Assembly (NCBI RefSeq): GCF_900475415.1
Contig: NZ_LS483388.1
Location: 1,040,001-1,104,000, forward strand
DNA from: Streptococcus porcinus
Lineage (GTDB): Bacteria > Bacillota > Bacilli > Lactobacillales > Streptococcaceae
Length of the DNA stretch: 64,000 nt
Reading direction: 5' to 3'
Of this stretch, positions 42,686-51,286 are shown piece by piece. Under the pieces are notes generated by a model, which saw only the letters and a list, made by a program, of their open reading frames with translations, did not search any database and had not been told where the DNA came from. Positions within the stretch are counted from its first letter, which is position 1, and each line of letters opens with the position of its first letter. Both the position numbers and the translations under genes were made by a program.

Positions 42686-43950
42686 TTTGTATGTCCGTTA
42701 AAAATCAAGTTTAAGGTAACTGCCGTTACAGTTGCAACGACAATTCCATTGGTCAAAAACATATTAGCTGTCGTTGGCAGACTTGCAAATAGTTTAGTCC
42801 CGTTAAAGCCTACTCCTACTGATATAGAGAGGGCAGCAATCATAAAATTAGCTTCATTATTTGTAAAATCAACACGAGTTAACATCTGCATTCCTTGTAA
42901 AGCTACCATTCCAAAAAGGACTAACATCGCACCACCTAGAACGGGGTTTGGTATCATTTGTGCCATTGCTCCAAGTTTAGGTAATAAGCCAATGAAAACA
43001 AGGAAAGCTGCAGTGTAATAAATTGGCCGACGTGTTTTAATACCGGATAACCTAACGAGACCGACATTTTGGGAAAAACCAGTATATGGGAAAGTATTAA
43101 ATAAACCACCCAAAAGAACAGCTAGACCTTCTGAACGATAACCATTGCGAAGACGTTTGCTATCTAATTTCTCATTAGTAATATCAGATAAGGCTAAGTA
43201 AACACCTGTTGATTCTACCATAGATACAATAGCTATAATACACATCATCACTATCGAGGTCAGTTCAAAAGTTGGTGCTCCAAAATAAAATGGTGTGGGT
43301 ATATGAACCCATGGCGCATTGGCAACTGCTACTGTATCAACGACTCCCATCATAGCAGCAATAATTGTTCCTGAAATAAGACCAATTAATATAGCAATAG
43401 ATTTAATAAAACCACTTGCAAATTTTTGGATAAGGAGAATAATAACGATTGTGAGAGTTGCTAAAGTTAAACTTTGGAGACTTGGTTTATCAGCATTATT
43501 TCCCATGTTGCCGATAGCAACAGGGATCAGTGACAACCCAATAGTTGTAATAACAGAACCTGTTACAATAGCAGGGAAAAAACGGGCTATCTTTGAGAAA
43601 ACTCCAGCAATAGCAATGACAAAAATTCCAGAAACAATCAAGGCTCCAAACATCGCTCCTGATCCTTGTTTAGAACCAATAATAGATAAAGGAGCGACGG
43701 ATTGAAAGGCGCATCCTAAAACAACTGGTAAACCAACACCGAAGTATTTATTAAGTTGTAATTGTAAGAAAGTGGCTACACCACACATAAAAATATCAGT
43801 TGAAATTAAGTATGTTAACTCTCTTGAAGAATAGCCGATAGCTCCGGCAATCATTATCGGTACTAAAATGGAACCTGCATACATGGACAAAAGATGTTGT
43901 AATCCAAGAAGAGCCGATTGTGAGTGGGAATGTTCTTTACTTGTCGTCAT
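42676..43950 (-). CDS. pbuX: PbuX, xanthine permease
   Basis: This 424-residue member of the nucleobase:cation symporter-2 family has about 14 helices. Its marks include GLQHLLSMYAGSILVP at the start, the helix-8 glutamate region SMVESTGVYLALSD and GYRSEGLAVLLGGLFNTFPYTGFSQNVG. It imports xanthine with protons. It overlaps xpt by its start codon and is under the same guanine riboswitch. Confidence 0.95.
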   Translation of the reverse strand: MTTSKEHSHSQSALLGLQHLLSMYAGSILVPIMIAGAIGYSSRELTYLISTDIFMCGVATFLQLQLNKYFGVGLPVVLGCAFQSVAPLSIIGSKQGSGAMFGALIVSGIFVIAIAGVFSKIARFFPAIVTGSVITTIGLSLIPVAIGNMGNNADKPSLQSLTLATLTIVIILLIQKFASGFIKSIAILIGLISGTIIAAMMGVVDTVAVANAPWVHIPTPFYFGAPTFELTSIVMMCIIAIVSMVESTGVYLALSDITNEKLDSKRLRNGYRSEGLAVLLGGLFNTFPYTGFSQNVGLVRLSGIKTRRPIYYTAAFLVFIGLLPKLGAMAQMIPNPVLGGAMLVLFGMVALQGMQMLTRVDFTNNEANFMIAALSISVGVGFNGTKLFASLPTTANMFLTNGIVVATVTAVTLNLIFNGHTKKN

Positions 43951-44531
43951 TAGGCATCAGCCTCCATAAAAATTGGTTGACCATTTTCAAAATTTTGAAT
44001 TCTTACCAATGAGGTAACCTCAAGATCGAATTCTTCCAATAATTGCCGTCCAGGTTGAAATGATTTTTCAATGACAATACCGACACCAACTACGTCAGCT
44101 CCAGCTTGCTTAATGATTTCAATTAGACCTTTAGCAGCCTGGCCATTTGCCAAAAAATCATCAATAATCAAAACCTTGTCTTTTGAGGATAAAACCCTGC
44201 TGGCAATTGAAACAGTACTAGACACTTGTTTAGTGAAGGAATAAACTTCTGCTGTCAGAATCCCTTCGGTCATGGTAATGTTTTTATGTTTCTTAGCAAA
44301 AATCATTGGTACTTTTAAAGCCTGTGCTGTGTAAAGAGCAGGAGCTATACCAGACGCTTCAATAGTGACCACTTTTGTTATGCCATGTTTTTGATAAGCT
44401 TTCGCAAATACTTGACCAATTTCTTGCATCAGCTCAAAATCAACTTGATGCGTGAGAAACTTATCTACTTTTAAGATGTTTTCTCCTAATATATCACCAT
44501 CCTTAAGAATACGCTCTTCCAATAATTTCAT
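43950..44531 (-). CDS. xpt: Xpt, xanthine phosphoribosyltransferase
   Basis: This 193-residue enzyme begins [16 protein letters not shown] and has the PRPP-binding loop [16 protein letters not shown]. It salvages xanthine to XMP, feeding GuaA. The frame extends 12 codons further upstream, but AAAGGGG before the ATG at 44531 marks the start. It is first in the xpt–pbuX operon. Transcription is expected to stop in the leader when guanine binds the riboswitch. Confidence 0.96.
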   Translation of the reverse strand: MKLLEERILKDGDILGENILKVDKFLTHQVDFELMQEIGQVFAKAYQKHGITKVVTIEASGIAPALYTAQALKVPMIFAKKHKNITMTEGILTAEVYSFTKQVSSTVSIASRVLSSKDKVLIIDDFLANGQAAKGLIEIIKQAGADVVGVGIVIEKSFQPGRQLLEEFDLEVTSLVRIQNFENGQPIFMEADA

Positions 44532-44550
44532 GATTACCCCTTTCAAAAAT

Positions 44551-44624
44551 AAAAAAGCTTGCCACAAAATAAAAGGACACTACCCCTCTTATTTTGCACG
44601 GTAAAGTTACCAAGCAAGCTTTTT
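44551..44624 (-). terminator. Riboswitch-controlled attenuator of xpt–pbuX
   Basis: On the - strand AAAAAGCTTGC pairs with GCAAGCTTTTTT, and the inner CAAAATAAGAGG pairs loosely with CCTTTTATTTTG. A U tract ends the hairpin 19 bases before the xpt start. It follows the aptamer directly. Confidence 0.8.
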
Positions 44625-44629
44625 CGCTT

Positions 44630-44692
44630 ACTTATTGTTAGACATTCCGGTGTCTTGTAGAAACGCTGTGCCAATTCACAACATAAATAAGT
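44630..44692 (-). ncRNA. Guanine (purine) riboswitch aptamer
   Basis: On the - strand P1 is ACTTATT/AATAAGT, and the junctions hold the conserved TTTCTAC and GGCAC. The P3 arm (ACAAGACACCGGAATGTCT) carries the usual loop. The discriminator position before the 3' P1 strand appears to be C (CTAACAATAAG, aligned to GACTATGGG of the B. subtilis xpt element). This predicts guanine or hypoxanthine rather than adenine recognition. Confidence 0.92.
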
Positions 44693-44718
44693 AGATTATT
44701 CAATTTTTTATTACATCT

Positions 44719-44746
44719 AGTTTAACACGATTTTCTAAGATTTCAA
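44719..44746 (-). promoter_or_regulatory. xpt–pbuX promoter
   Basis: On the - strand TTGAAA (44746-44741), 16 bases and TAAACT (44724-44719) lie just upstream of the aptamer. Confidence 0.55.
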
Positions 44747-44753
44747 GTTCCAA

Positions 44754-45737
44754 TTAAATAGAATCGCCATTCCAGATAGAGTTTTTGACAATAACATAGT
44801 CCACACGACGAAGACCATCCAAATCTCTACCTCCAGCATAAGAAATAGATGATTGCAAATCCTGTTTCATTTCTCGTAGAGTATCCGCTAAGTGACCTTT
44901 GGTTGGTAAAAGAATTTTTTTACCTTCAACATTTTTATGTTCACCTTTTTGGTATTCAGAAGCAGAGCCATAGTATTCTTTAAAACTTTCGCCATCAACT
45001 TCAACCAGTTTACCAGGACTCTCCAAATGACCTGCAAACAGTGACCCAATCATCACCATACTTGCACCAAAACGAATTGACTTAGCAATATCCCCGTGAG
45101 TCCTGATTCCCCCATCAGCAATAATGGGTTTACGGGCTGCTTTCGCACACCAGCGCAAGGCAGCTAATTGCCAACCACCAGTTCCAAAGCCAGTCTTTAC
45201 TTTTGTGATACATACTTTTCCTGGTCCAATACCAACTTTAGTTGCATCTGCACCAGCATTTTCAAGTTCACGAACAGCTTCTGGTGTTCCAACATTACCT
45301 GCAATTACAAAAGTTTCTGGTAATTGACTTTTGATATGCCTAATCATATTGATAACACTATCAGCATGGCCATGTGCAATATCAATGGTGATAAATTCTG
45401 GTGCATCCTCTTTTAGGGAAGTAACAAAATCATATTCATAAGCTTTAACCCCAACCGAGATTGAAGCTATTAACCCTTGATCATGCATTCGTTTGATAAA
45501 GGGTTTACGAGCTTCTTCGTCAAAGCGGTGCATAATGTAGAAATAACCTGCTTTAGCTAATTGCTCAGCAATATTTTCATCAATAATAGTTTGCATATTT
45601 GCAGGGATAACTGGTAATTTAAAATTATATTTACCGAGTGTGACACTGGTATCTGCTTCCGATCGACTATTGATAATACATTTATTAGGGATCAGTTGAA
45701 TATCTTCGTAATCAAAAACAGGCATGTCATTAAACAT
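44754..45737 (-). CDS. guaC: GuaC, GMP reductase
   Basis: This 327-residue enzyme of the IMPDH/GMPR fold begins [20 protein letters not shown] and has the catalytic C176 in GPGKVCITK, flanked by TKVGIG. It deaminates GMP to IMP with NADPH, returning guanine nucleotides to the adenine branch. The open frame extends 40 codons upstream, but AAGGAG before the ATG at 45737 and a promoter at 45884-45856 show that part is leader. The stop lies about 8 bases from the xpt -35. Confidence 0.96.
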   Translation of the reverse strand: MFNDMPVFDYEDIQLIPNKCIINSRSEADTSVTLGKYNFKLPVIPANMQTIIDENIAEQLAKAGYFYIMHRFDEEARKPFIKRMHDQGLIASISVGVKAYEYDFVTSLKEDAPEFITIDIAHGHADSVINMIRHIKSQLPETFVIAGNVGTPEAVRELENAGADATKVGIGPGKVCITKVKTGFGTGGWQLAALRWCAKAARKPIIADGGIRTHGDIAKSIRFGASMVMIGSLFAGHLESPGKLVEVDGESFKEYYGSASEYQKGEHKNVEGKKILLPTKGHLADTLREMKQDLQSSISYAGGRDLDGLRRVDYVIVKNSIWNGDSI

Positions 45738-45849
45738 AAGGCTTCTCCTTTTAAAAGACGGTAATGGGGTTACCCCATATTCTTTATTAAAAATGACCTT
45801 CCTATAATCTCTAAATAGAGACATCGCTAGGCAAAAACTTACCTTTCCT
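45738..45849 (-). promoter_or_regulatory. Long structured guaC leader
   Basis: About 112 bases separate the predicted start site from the guaC ATG. On the - strand the leader holds CTCTATTTAGAG nested inside CCTA…TAGG, a perfect ATGGGGT-A-ACCCCAT hairpin (45765-45779), and CTTTTAAAAG overlapping the ribosome site. A regulatory role is possible; no known riboswitch class was recognised. Confidence 0.4.
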
Positions 45850-45855
45850 TCTAAC

Positions 45856-45884
45856 ATTCTAAATCAACGTATTTTTTTTGTCAA
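45856..45884 (-). promoter_or_regulatory. guaC promoter
   Basis: On the - strand TTGACA (45884-45879), 17 bases and TAGAAT (45861-45856). Confidence 0.8.
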
Positions 45885-45906
45885 ATATTTTCGATATATA
45901 AAAAAT

Positions 45907-45919
45907 AAAGTTCGGTTTT
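45907..45919 (-). promoter_or_regulatory. PurBox upstream of guaC
   Basis: On the - strand AAAACCGAACTTT matches the PurR activator box AWWWCCGAACWWT of lactic acid bacteria exactly. It is centred about 64 bases upstream of the predicted start site, close to the position known for PurR-activated genes. The rest of the gap to 46040 holds nothing recognised. Confidence 0.65.
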
Positions 45920-46039
45920 TACTTATCACCCATTATTAGCTTGGATAAGGGACTCCTTGATTTAACCAGTTTTGGTCATCTAAAACAATTTTAATATTCA
46001 AAAAATAATCACTGTAACCTTTATATCTGAAGAATCATA

Positions 46040-46071
46040 AAAAATTGACGACAAAATACTTTTGTCGTCAA
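46040..46071 (-). terminator. Terminator of the betaine/choline ABC operon
   Basis: TTGACGACAAAA and TTTTGTCGTCAA form a perfect 12-base stem with a 3-base loop; on the - strand TTTTTT follows. Confidence 0.9.
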
Positions 46072-46093
46072 ACTCAGAGTGAGATAATAACTT

Positions 46094-47620
46094 TTATTGT
46101 TTAATCAATCCTTCTTTAACTAGAAAATCATGAGCGACACGGCTTGCTTCTTTTCCTTTAACAGAGACTTGATAGTTCATCTCTTGCATTTGGTCTTCGC
46201 TAATTTTACCGGCCAATTGATTGAGAATCTTTTTCAATTCAGGATGTTTTTGAATTAGGGCCTTTTTCATTAGTGGAGCACCTTGATATGGAGGGAAAAG
46301 GTGCTTATCATCTTCCAAAACTTTAAGATGATATTTTTTCAATTCAGCATCTGTTGAATAAGCATCTGTTATTTGGATATCGTTAGCTTTGATTGCTTGA
46401 TAACGAAGAGCTGGTTCCATTGTGGAAACTGGTAAAGATAGACCATATTTACTTTGTAATCCCTTGTACCCATCTGCCCTATCTTTAAATTCTAAGGTAA
46501 AACCGGCTTTTAATTGCCCCTCATAAGCTTTTAAGTCTGAGATTTTTGTAAGCCCTTTTTCCTTGGCTAATTTTTCTGGTACAGCTACGGCATAAGTGTT
46601 CTGATAAGCAAAAGGCTTCAACAAAACCAAATTATCCTGTTTAGCAATACCATTCTTAGCATCAAGATAAACCTTTTTGGGATCATTGGATAACTCCGTT
46701 TTGCTTGTTAAAAGACTTGAGGTTATCGTTCCTGTGAATTCGGGGTAGATGTCAATATCTCCAGACTTGAGAGCTTGATAAAGAAAACTTGTCTTACCAA
46801 AATTTGACTTAACTTCTACTTTCAATTCTGACTGATCTTCAATTATCTCTTTATAAATATTGATTAGAACTTCCGGCTCAGCTCCTAGTTTTCCAGCAAT
46901 GACGAGTGTTTCAGATTTTTTCGTAAATTGAGAGACTAACTTGGGACTATAAGATACTAATAGTCCCAAGACGATTACTGCAAAGGCCAGTAGAATTTTT
47001 TTAAGTGAAGCTTTTTCTAAATATTGCAAAATACTATTAAATAAAATAGCTAAGAGAGCAGATGAGATGGCTCCAATTAGAATCAAATCTGTATTATTTC
47101 GGTCAATTCCTAAAAGAATAAATGACCCTAAACCGCCGGCTCCAATCAAAGAGGCCAAAGTCGCTGTACCAATAATCATTACAGCTGAAGTTCTAACTCC
47201 TGACATAATAACTGGCATAGCGATAGGTATTTCGAACTTTTTCAATCTTTCCCATTTGGTCATTCCAAAAGCTGTGCCAGCTTCAACTAAACTAGGTTCG
47301 ATTCCGTTCAAACCAGTAATCGTATTTTGAATAATAGGAAAAATAGCATATATGACTAAAGCAGAAACTGCTGGAACGGTACCTATCCCCATCAAAGGAA
47401 TAAAGAGGCCTAAAAGAGCTAATGATGGAATCGTCTGAAAAATACCTGTAATTTGTAAAACAATATCTGACCAACGTTTACTCTTACTTAAAAGACTAGC
47501 AAGCGGAATGCCAATTAAAATAGCAATTAAAAGAGCAATTAAAGAAATTTGTAGGTGTTCTGCTAGTGCCTTAGTCCAATCAGGAAAACGTTCTAGGAAG
47601 GTTCTTACAATACTAGTCAT
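46094..47620 (-). CDS. Glycine betaine/choline ABC permease fused to its binding protein
   Basis: This 508-residue fusion has an N-terminal permease with about five helices (20-210) and the EAA-type loop [20 protein letters not shown]. After a further helix (about 212-228) comes a type II periplasmic-binding domain (about 236-508) starting [20 protein letters not shown], of the OpuAC/ProX family. The receptor is thus tethered outside the membrane. Such transporters import betaine, carnitine or choline for osmoprotection. It overlaps the ATPase gene by 8 bases. Confidence 0.9.
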   Translation of the reverse strand: MTSIVRTFLERFPDWTKALAEHLQISLIALLIAILIGIPLASLLSKSKRWSDIVLQITGIFQTIPSLALLGLFIPLMGIGTVPAVSALVIYAIFPIIQNTITGLNGIEPSLVEAGTAFGMTKWERLKKFEIPIAMPVIMSGVRTSAVMIIGTATLASLIGAGGLGSFILLGIDRNNTDLILIGAISSALLAILFNSILQYLEKASLKKILLAFAVIVLGLLVSYSPKLVSQFTKKSETLVIAGKLGAEPEVLINIYKEIIEDQSELKVEVKSNFGKTSFLYQALKSGDIDIYPEFTGTITSSLLTSKTELSNDPKKVYLDAKNGIAKQDNLVLLKPFAYQNTYAVAVPEKLAKEKGLTKISDLKAYEGQLKAGFTLEFKDRADGYKGLQSKYGLSLPVSTMEPALRYQAIKANDIQITDAYSTDAELKKYHLKVLEDDKHLFPPYQGAPLMKKALIQKHPELKKILNQLAGKISEDQMQEMNYQVSVKGKEASRVAHDFLVKEGLIKQ

Positions 47621-48341
47621 CTATATCACCTCCAAAAAGACTGGCTACAAAGTCATTAGCTGGATTCTCCACGATGGCTTCGGGCGTATCCACTTGGATA
47701 ATTTGCCCTTTATCAAGTATAGCAACACGATCACCTAATTTGATAGCTTCTTTAATATCGTGTGTTACAAAAACGATAGTCATATCGAATTCACGATGTA
47801 AAGCAAGCATTAAATCTTGTAATTGTTTTTTTGAAATAGGATCCAATGCTGAGAAAGGCTCATCCATAAGTAAAATCTTAGGATGCGAAATAAGGGCACG
47901 GACAATTCCTACACGTTGCTGTTCTCCACCAGACAAATCCTTTGGATAACGATTCATGTATTCTTCAGCAGGTAAGTTTACCTTATTCAAAAAGTCTTTT
48001 GTTCTTTGAATGGTCTCTTCTTTTGTCCATTTTTTCATTTCTGGAATAATGGCAATATTTTCGGCAACTGTTAGGTTAGGGAAAAGAGCGATTTGTTGCA
48101 AGACATAACCAATCGAGAGGCGCATTTCACGCAGGTCCAATTCAGCTTGTGGTATCTTATTGAGTAAAATTTCACCCGAACTTGGTTTTATTAAACAGTT
48201 TATCATTTTTAACAGTGTTGTTTTGCCTGAGCCACTTGATCCCACTAAAACAAAAAATTCACGATCATTAACTTGAAAACTTTGCTCTTGTAAGACCAAA
48301 GTATCCCCAAATTGTTTTGAGACTTTATTAAAACGTATCAT
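47613..48341 (-). CDS. Glycine betaine/choline ABC transporter ATP-binding protein
   Basis: This 242-residue ATPase has Walker [10 protein letters not shown], the Q loop VLQQIALFP, signature [15 protein letters not shown], Walker [13 protein letters not shown] and the switch histidine in FVTHD. It lacks the C-terminal CBS domains that sense ionic strength in OpuA-type ATPases, so any osmotic control must lie elsewhere. The frame extends 8 codons upstream, but GGAG places the start at the ATG at 48341. Confidence 0.92.
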   Translation of the reverse strand: MIRFNKVSKQFGDTLVLQEQSFQVNDREFFVLVGSSGSGKTTLLKMINCLIKPSSGEILLNKIPQAELDLREMRLSIGYVLQQIALFPNLTVAENIAIIPEMKKWTKEETIQRTKDFLNKVNLPAEEYMNRYPKDLSGGEQQRVGIVRALISHPKILLMDEPFSALDPISKKQLQDLMLALHREFDMTIVFVTHDIKEAIKLGDRVAILDKGQIIQVDTPEAIVENPANDFVASLFGGDIDD

Positions 48342-48654
48342 ATTTTCTCCATTTTTTGTCTTCAAAAATATAGTTTTTTTTACAACATTATAAAGTTAAA
48401 CTACCACTATCTCCTAAATCAAAACGCCATTTATCTAGACGAACAATGACAGGAACAACATAACTGAATAGTAGCATCTCTTCACAAAAGATAGGTGTTT
48501 CTTAAATTTTCTCACAACTCAAACTAAACAGCTATGTGTTAAAAACTATTTTACCATTTCTCCTTGTCTTCTCCTAATAAAAGAACGTAGTTTTCTTCTT
48601 AGTATTTGGGCATGTTATCGAGGCAACAATCTAACATTTTAACTAATATAATTA
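48342..48654. other. Region upstream of the ABC operon, with a short possible ORF
   Basis: A TATAAT (48391-48386 on the - strand) without a clear -35 is the best promoter -10 for the ABC operon. A 29-codon frame on the - strand (48477-48388), encoding MLLFSYVVPVIVRLDKWRFD and nine more residues, reads like protein but has a poor ribosome site. It may be a relict. No other gene was found. Confidence 0.3.
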
Positions 48655-48702
48655 TAAAAACCGAGTTTTGGATCAACATGGTGGTCACTCAAAACTCGGT
48701 TA
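48655..48702 (-). terminator. Terminator of the HAD gene
   Basis: On the - strand AACCGAGTTTTG and CAAAACTCGGTT pair around a 19-base loop with minor inner pairing, followed by TTTTTAT. Confidence 0.75.
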
Positions 48703-48709
48703 TCATTTC

Positions 48710-49552
48710 TTAAATTAATTCTAATTTTTTAAAGGCAGTGTAGAGACCTTCTTCTTCAACATCATCTGTCACCATATCTGCCATTGCTAAGATCTCAGGG
48801 CCCCCATTTCCCATCGCAACGCCAAGATTACAATAGTCCAACATAGGAATATCAATCTTAGCATCACCAAAAGCAATCGTATCTTTCCTATCAGCTTTTA
48901 GGTGTTCTAATAAAATGTCAATTGCATGTGCCTTGGTAACACCCTTGACTCCTAAATCTCCAAATAAGGCTGTTTCGCCACGACCACCCCAAGTATTAGC
49001 TTCTAAGTTAGGAAATTCTAATATTGAATCTAAGTGATCTTGATAGTCTCTTAAAATAAAAGAAACCTTATTTAAGTCATCACGATACAAGGGGGCTCCA
49101 TATACCAATCCATGTAAGGCATCTTCAGCTTCTAAGTCAGCAACTTCTTCAGCGGTTTTGCCTTTTCGCATGGAATAGGCTCTCATAACAGGACGTGCCG
49201 CTTCGCGGAAATTCTCGCTAGCAAAAAGCCCATTATTTGATTCTAAATAAAATTCTAAACCTCGCTCATGTAGCCAGTCAACGATATGTTTAGCTTCACT
49301 AGAGGGAATTAGCCGATGCATGATAACTTCACCATGGTGTTCTACATAGGACCCATTACCGCCAATCATGCCATCAATTCCCATCTCCCAAATATCTTTT
49401 GGTATTTCGGCACGACTGCGACCGGAACAAACATAGATTAAATGTCCGTTTCTTCTAGCTTTTTTAATAGCATTAAATGCAGATTGAGGAAGATTATTAG
49501 CGTAATCAACAAGTGTACCATCAACATCTAAAAAAATGATTTTTCGAGTCAT
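48710..49552 (-). CDS. Cof-type HAD-IIB phosphatase
   Basis: This 280-residue phosphatase has the nucleophile motif IFLDVDGTL (D9, D11), motif II VCSGRS, a C2B cap domain in the middle, and motif IV AFGDAKIDIPML near residue 235. Cof-type enzymes hydrolyse sugar phosphates, pyridoxal phosphate or flavin mononucleotide; specificity cannot be read. RBS AGAGG. It diverges from the orphan gene at 49703. Confidence 0.88.
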   Translation of the reverse strand: MTRKIIFLDVDGTLVDYANNLPQSAFNAIKKARRNGHLIYVCSGRSRAEIPKDIWEMGIDGMIGGNGSYVEHHGEVIMHRLIPSSEAKHIVDWLHERGLEFYLESNNGLFASENFREAARPVMRAYSMRKGKTAEEVADLEAEDALHGLVYGAPLYRDDLNKVSFILRDYQDHLDSILEFPNLEANTWGGRGETALFGDLGVKGVTKAHAIDILLEHLKADRKDTIAFGDAKIDIPMLDYCNLGVAMGNGGPEILAMADMVTDDVEEEGLYTAFKKLELI

Positions 49553-49667
49553 TATGTTACCTCTTAGCTTTTTATGTTACGATTATACTATGATTGTAGT
49601 TGGATAAACTAGTCATTTAATCAGCTATACTAATACTATCATCTGCTATTTTCTATAAACGCTTTAA

Positions 49668-49696
49668 TTGCATTTTAAAGCTATTCTCGTTACTAT
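49668..49696 (+). promoter_or_regulatory. Promoter with leaderless geometry for the orphan gene
   Basis: TTGCAT, a 17-base spacer and TACTAT end 6 bases before the ATG at 49703, so transcription should begin at the start codon. No ribosome site is present. A loose cre-like sequence overlaps the -35. Confidence 0.6.
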
Positions 49697-49702
49697 GGAA
49701 TT

Positions 49703-50389
49703 ATGAAAAAAACACAAGCCATCCTCGCAGTTTTCTCTGATACAAACATCTTCCAACAAGAATTCTTTAAAACTCTCTCAAACTACTACTCTGAACTTTT
49801 CGAGATTACAGTTGCTCCGTCGTCATCTAATTTTGACCTTAAAGAATATAATGGCATCTTCTCTTTTGTAGAACTTGAAACACAACAACCCATTTTCTAT
49901 TTTTCAGAACAATTGGTATCTAAAGCTTTCTTCATTACAGAAGAGCGTCTAAAAGACGGTCAAATAATACTAGAGCTCAGCTCTGCCTTAAACCAATTCT
50001 ATCAAAGTATCAGTCATTCACTATGGGATTTATTCCCTTATCAAATTCGACTATCTGATAATAGTGGCAATTTTACATACCATAACCATCAATTTAATGG
50101 CAGCTTTTTTGAAGATGAAGAAAAGAGATTAGAGACTTGGCTCTATCACCAATTTAAAAGTAGCCGTGTAAATCAAACTAAGCATTTCTTACTACCAACT
50201 GCTTCTCTAGATCATATCTATTTTCAATCATATTATAGTCTCACTAACAATGAAGGTCACTATCTTGGAACAATAGATATAGTACAGGATTTAAAACCTA
50301 TCCTGGCCCAGTACCTAGAGGAAACGGCACAAGCCATAGTTGGCTGGTCAGATGTGACATCGGGACCTTCAATCTCAGATAACCTTTAA
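49703..50389 (+). CDS. Uncharacterised protein with PAS-like C-terminal half
   Basis: I do not recognise this 228-residue acidic protein. There is no signal peptide or membrane helix. The second half (about 120-215) has a pattern seen in PAS domains: SGNFTYHNHQFNGSFF, then IYFQSYYSLTNNEGHYLGTIDIVQDLKPI, resembling the PAS segment of DUF438 proteins. The first half begins like a Rossmann-type strand (KTQAILAVFSD). It is transcribed alone, opposite a HAD phosphatase, and its mRNA seems to lack a leader. Function unknown. Confidence 0.7.
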   Translation: MKKTQAILAVFSDTNIFQQEFFKTLSNYYSELFEITVAPSSSNFDLKEYNGIFSFVELETQQPIFYFSEQLVSKAFFITEERLKDGQIILELSSALNQFYQSISHSLWDLFPYQIRLSDNSGNFTYHNHQFNGSFFEDEEKRLETWLYHQFKSSRVNQTKHFLLPTASLDHIYFQSYYSLTNNEGHYLGTIDIVQDLKPILAQYLEETAQAIVGWSDVTSGPSISDNL

Positions 50390-50413
50390 CAGTTACAAAT
50401 TAAGGACAGAACT

Positions 50414-50457
50414 AATATAGCCATACTGTTTTAATCAGTATGGCTATATATTTTTTA
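50414..50457. terminator. Bidirectional terminator between the orphan gene and the SDR
   Basis: ATATAGCCATACTG and CAGTATGGCTATAT pair perfectly around a 7-base loop, followed by ATTTTTT; it touches the SDR stop codon. Confidence 0.85.
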
Positions 50458-51213
50458 ATCTCTATAAACAGGTTGTGGCCCATAGGTTTGCGAAACAGGC
50501 ATAATTTCAATCCGATTAATGTTAACATAGTCTGGTTGAGAAAGAACCCAAGAAACTGTTTTAGCAATATCAACTGGTTGAATAGCATGTGCTCCTTGAT
50601 ATAAGGCATTTACACGCTCTCGGTCACCATTAAAGCGAACAGTTGAAAATTCTGTGCCTTCACATAGGCCTGGTTCAATATTAGAAACTCGGATTTTAGT
50701 CCCCGCTAAATCAGCACGTAAATTAAGTGAAAATTGTTTAACAAAGGCTTTAGTTGCTCCATAAACATTAGCCCCAGGATAAGGAATCGTTCCTGCTGTT
50801 GATCCCAAATTAATGATTGTACCAATATTTCTAGCAACCATTTTGGGCAAAAGCTGATTTGTTAGGTAGGTTAATCCCACAATATTGGTATTAATCATAG
50901 TCAGCCAATTAGCGAAGTCAGCTTCTTGCGCCTTATCCAAGCCTAGAGCAAGTCCAGCATTATTAATTAAGATATCAATTACCTGCCAGTCAACTGGTAA
51001 GCTTTTTAAGCCAGCATCAATTGAGTTAGTGTCTGAAACATCCATCTTTAAAGCTAGAAATTTTTCTGCGCCCAAATAAGCTTCCATTTCACGTAATTTA
51101 TCAATACGTCTTGCTGCACCAATTACACGGTAACCATCTGCAATTAATTGATAAACTATCTCTTTACCAAAACCTGCTGAAGCTCCTGTTACTAAAGCAA
51201 TTTGTTTTGTCAT
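50455..51213 (-). CDS. Short-chain dehydrogenase/reductase (YdfG-like)
   Basis: This 252-residue classical SDR has the cofactor motif TGASAGFG (9-16), arginines after the second strand (GAARRIDKL) that indicate NADP preference, NNAG (84-87), and the catalytic S138, Y151 and K155 (YGATK). The closest known group (YdfG) acts on 3-hydroxy acids such as serine and 3-hydroxypropionate, but specificity is inferred. A strong AGGAGG site precedes the ATG. It is probably transcribed alone. Confidence 0.88.
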   Translation of the reverse strand: MTKQIALVTGASAGFGKEIVYQLIADGYRVIGAARRIDKLREMEAYLGAEKFLALKMDVSDTNSIDAGLKSLPVDWQVIDILINNAGLALGLDKAQEADFANWLTMINTNIVGLTYLTNQLLPKMVARNIGTIINLGSTAGTIPYPGANVYGATKAFVKQFSLNLRADLAGTKIRVSNIEPGLCEGTEFSTVRFNGDRERVNALYQGAHAIQPVDIAKTVSWVLSQPDYVNINRIEIMPVSQTYGPQPVYRD

Positions 51214-51235
51214 TAGTTAAACCTCCTAAAAACAA

Positions 51236-51270
51236 AGCAAAACCTTGTTGACATTAACAAAGTTTTGCGC
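51236..51270 (-). terminator. Terminator of the relQ–pta operon
   Basis: On the - strand GCAAAACTTTGTT and AACAAGGTTTTGC pair (one mismatch) around 6 bases, followed by TTTGTTTTT. Confidence 0.75.
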
Positions 51271-51286
51271 GTTATAGTTGAGATAT

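Noticed and set aside
43319..43705. A 128-codon + strand frame opposite pbuX
   Set aside because: It is the mirror of a strongly conserved permease, has no ribosome site and its translation is low-complexity.
49656..49669. TATAAACGCTTTAA as a cre site before the orphan gene
   Set aside because: It lacks the conserved G and C near the two ends (12 of 14) and lies in an A/T-rich stretch.
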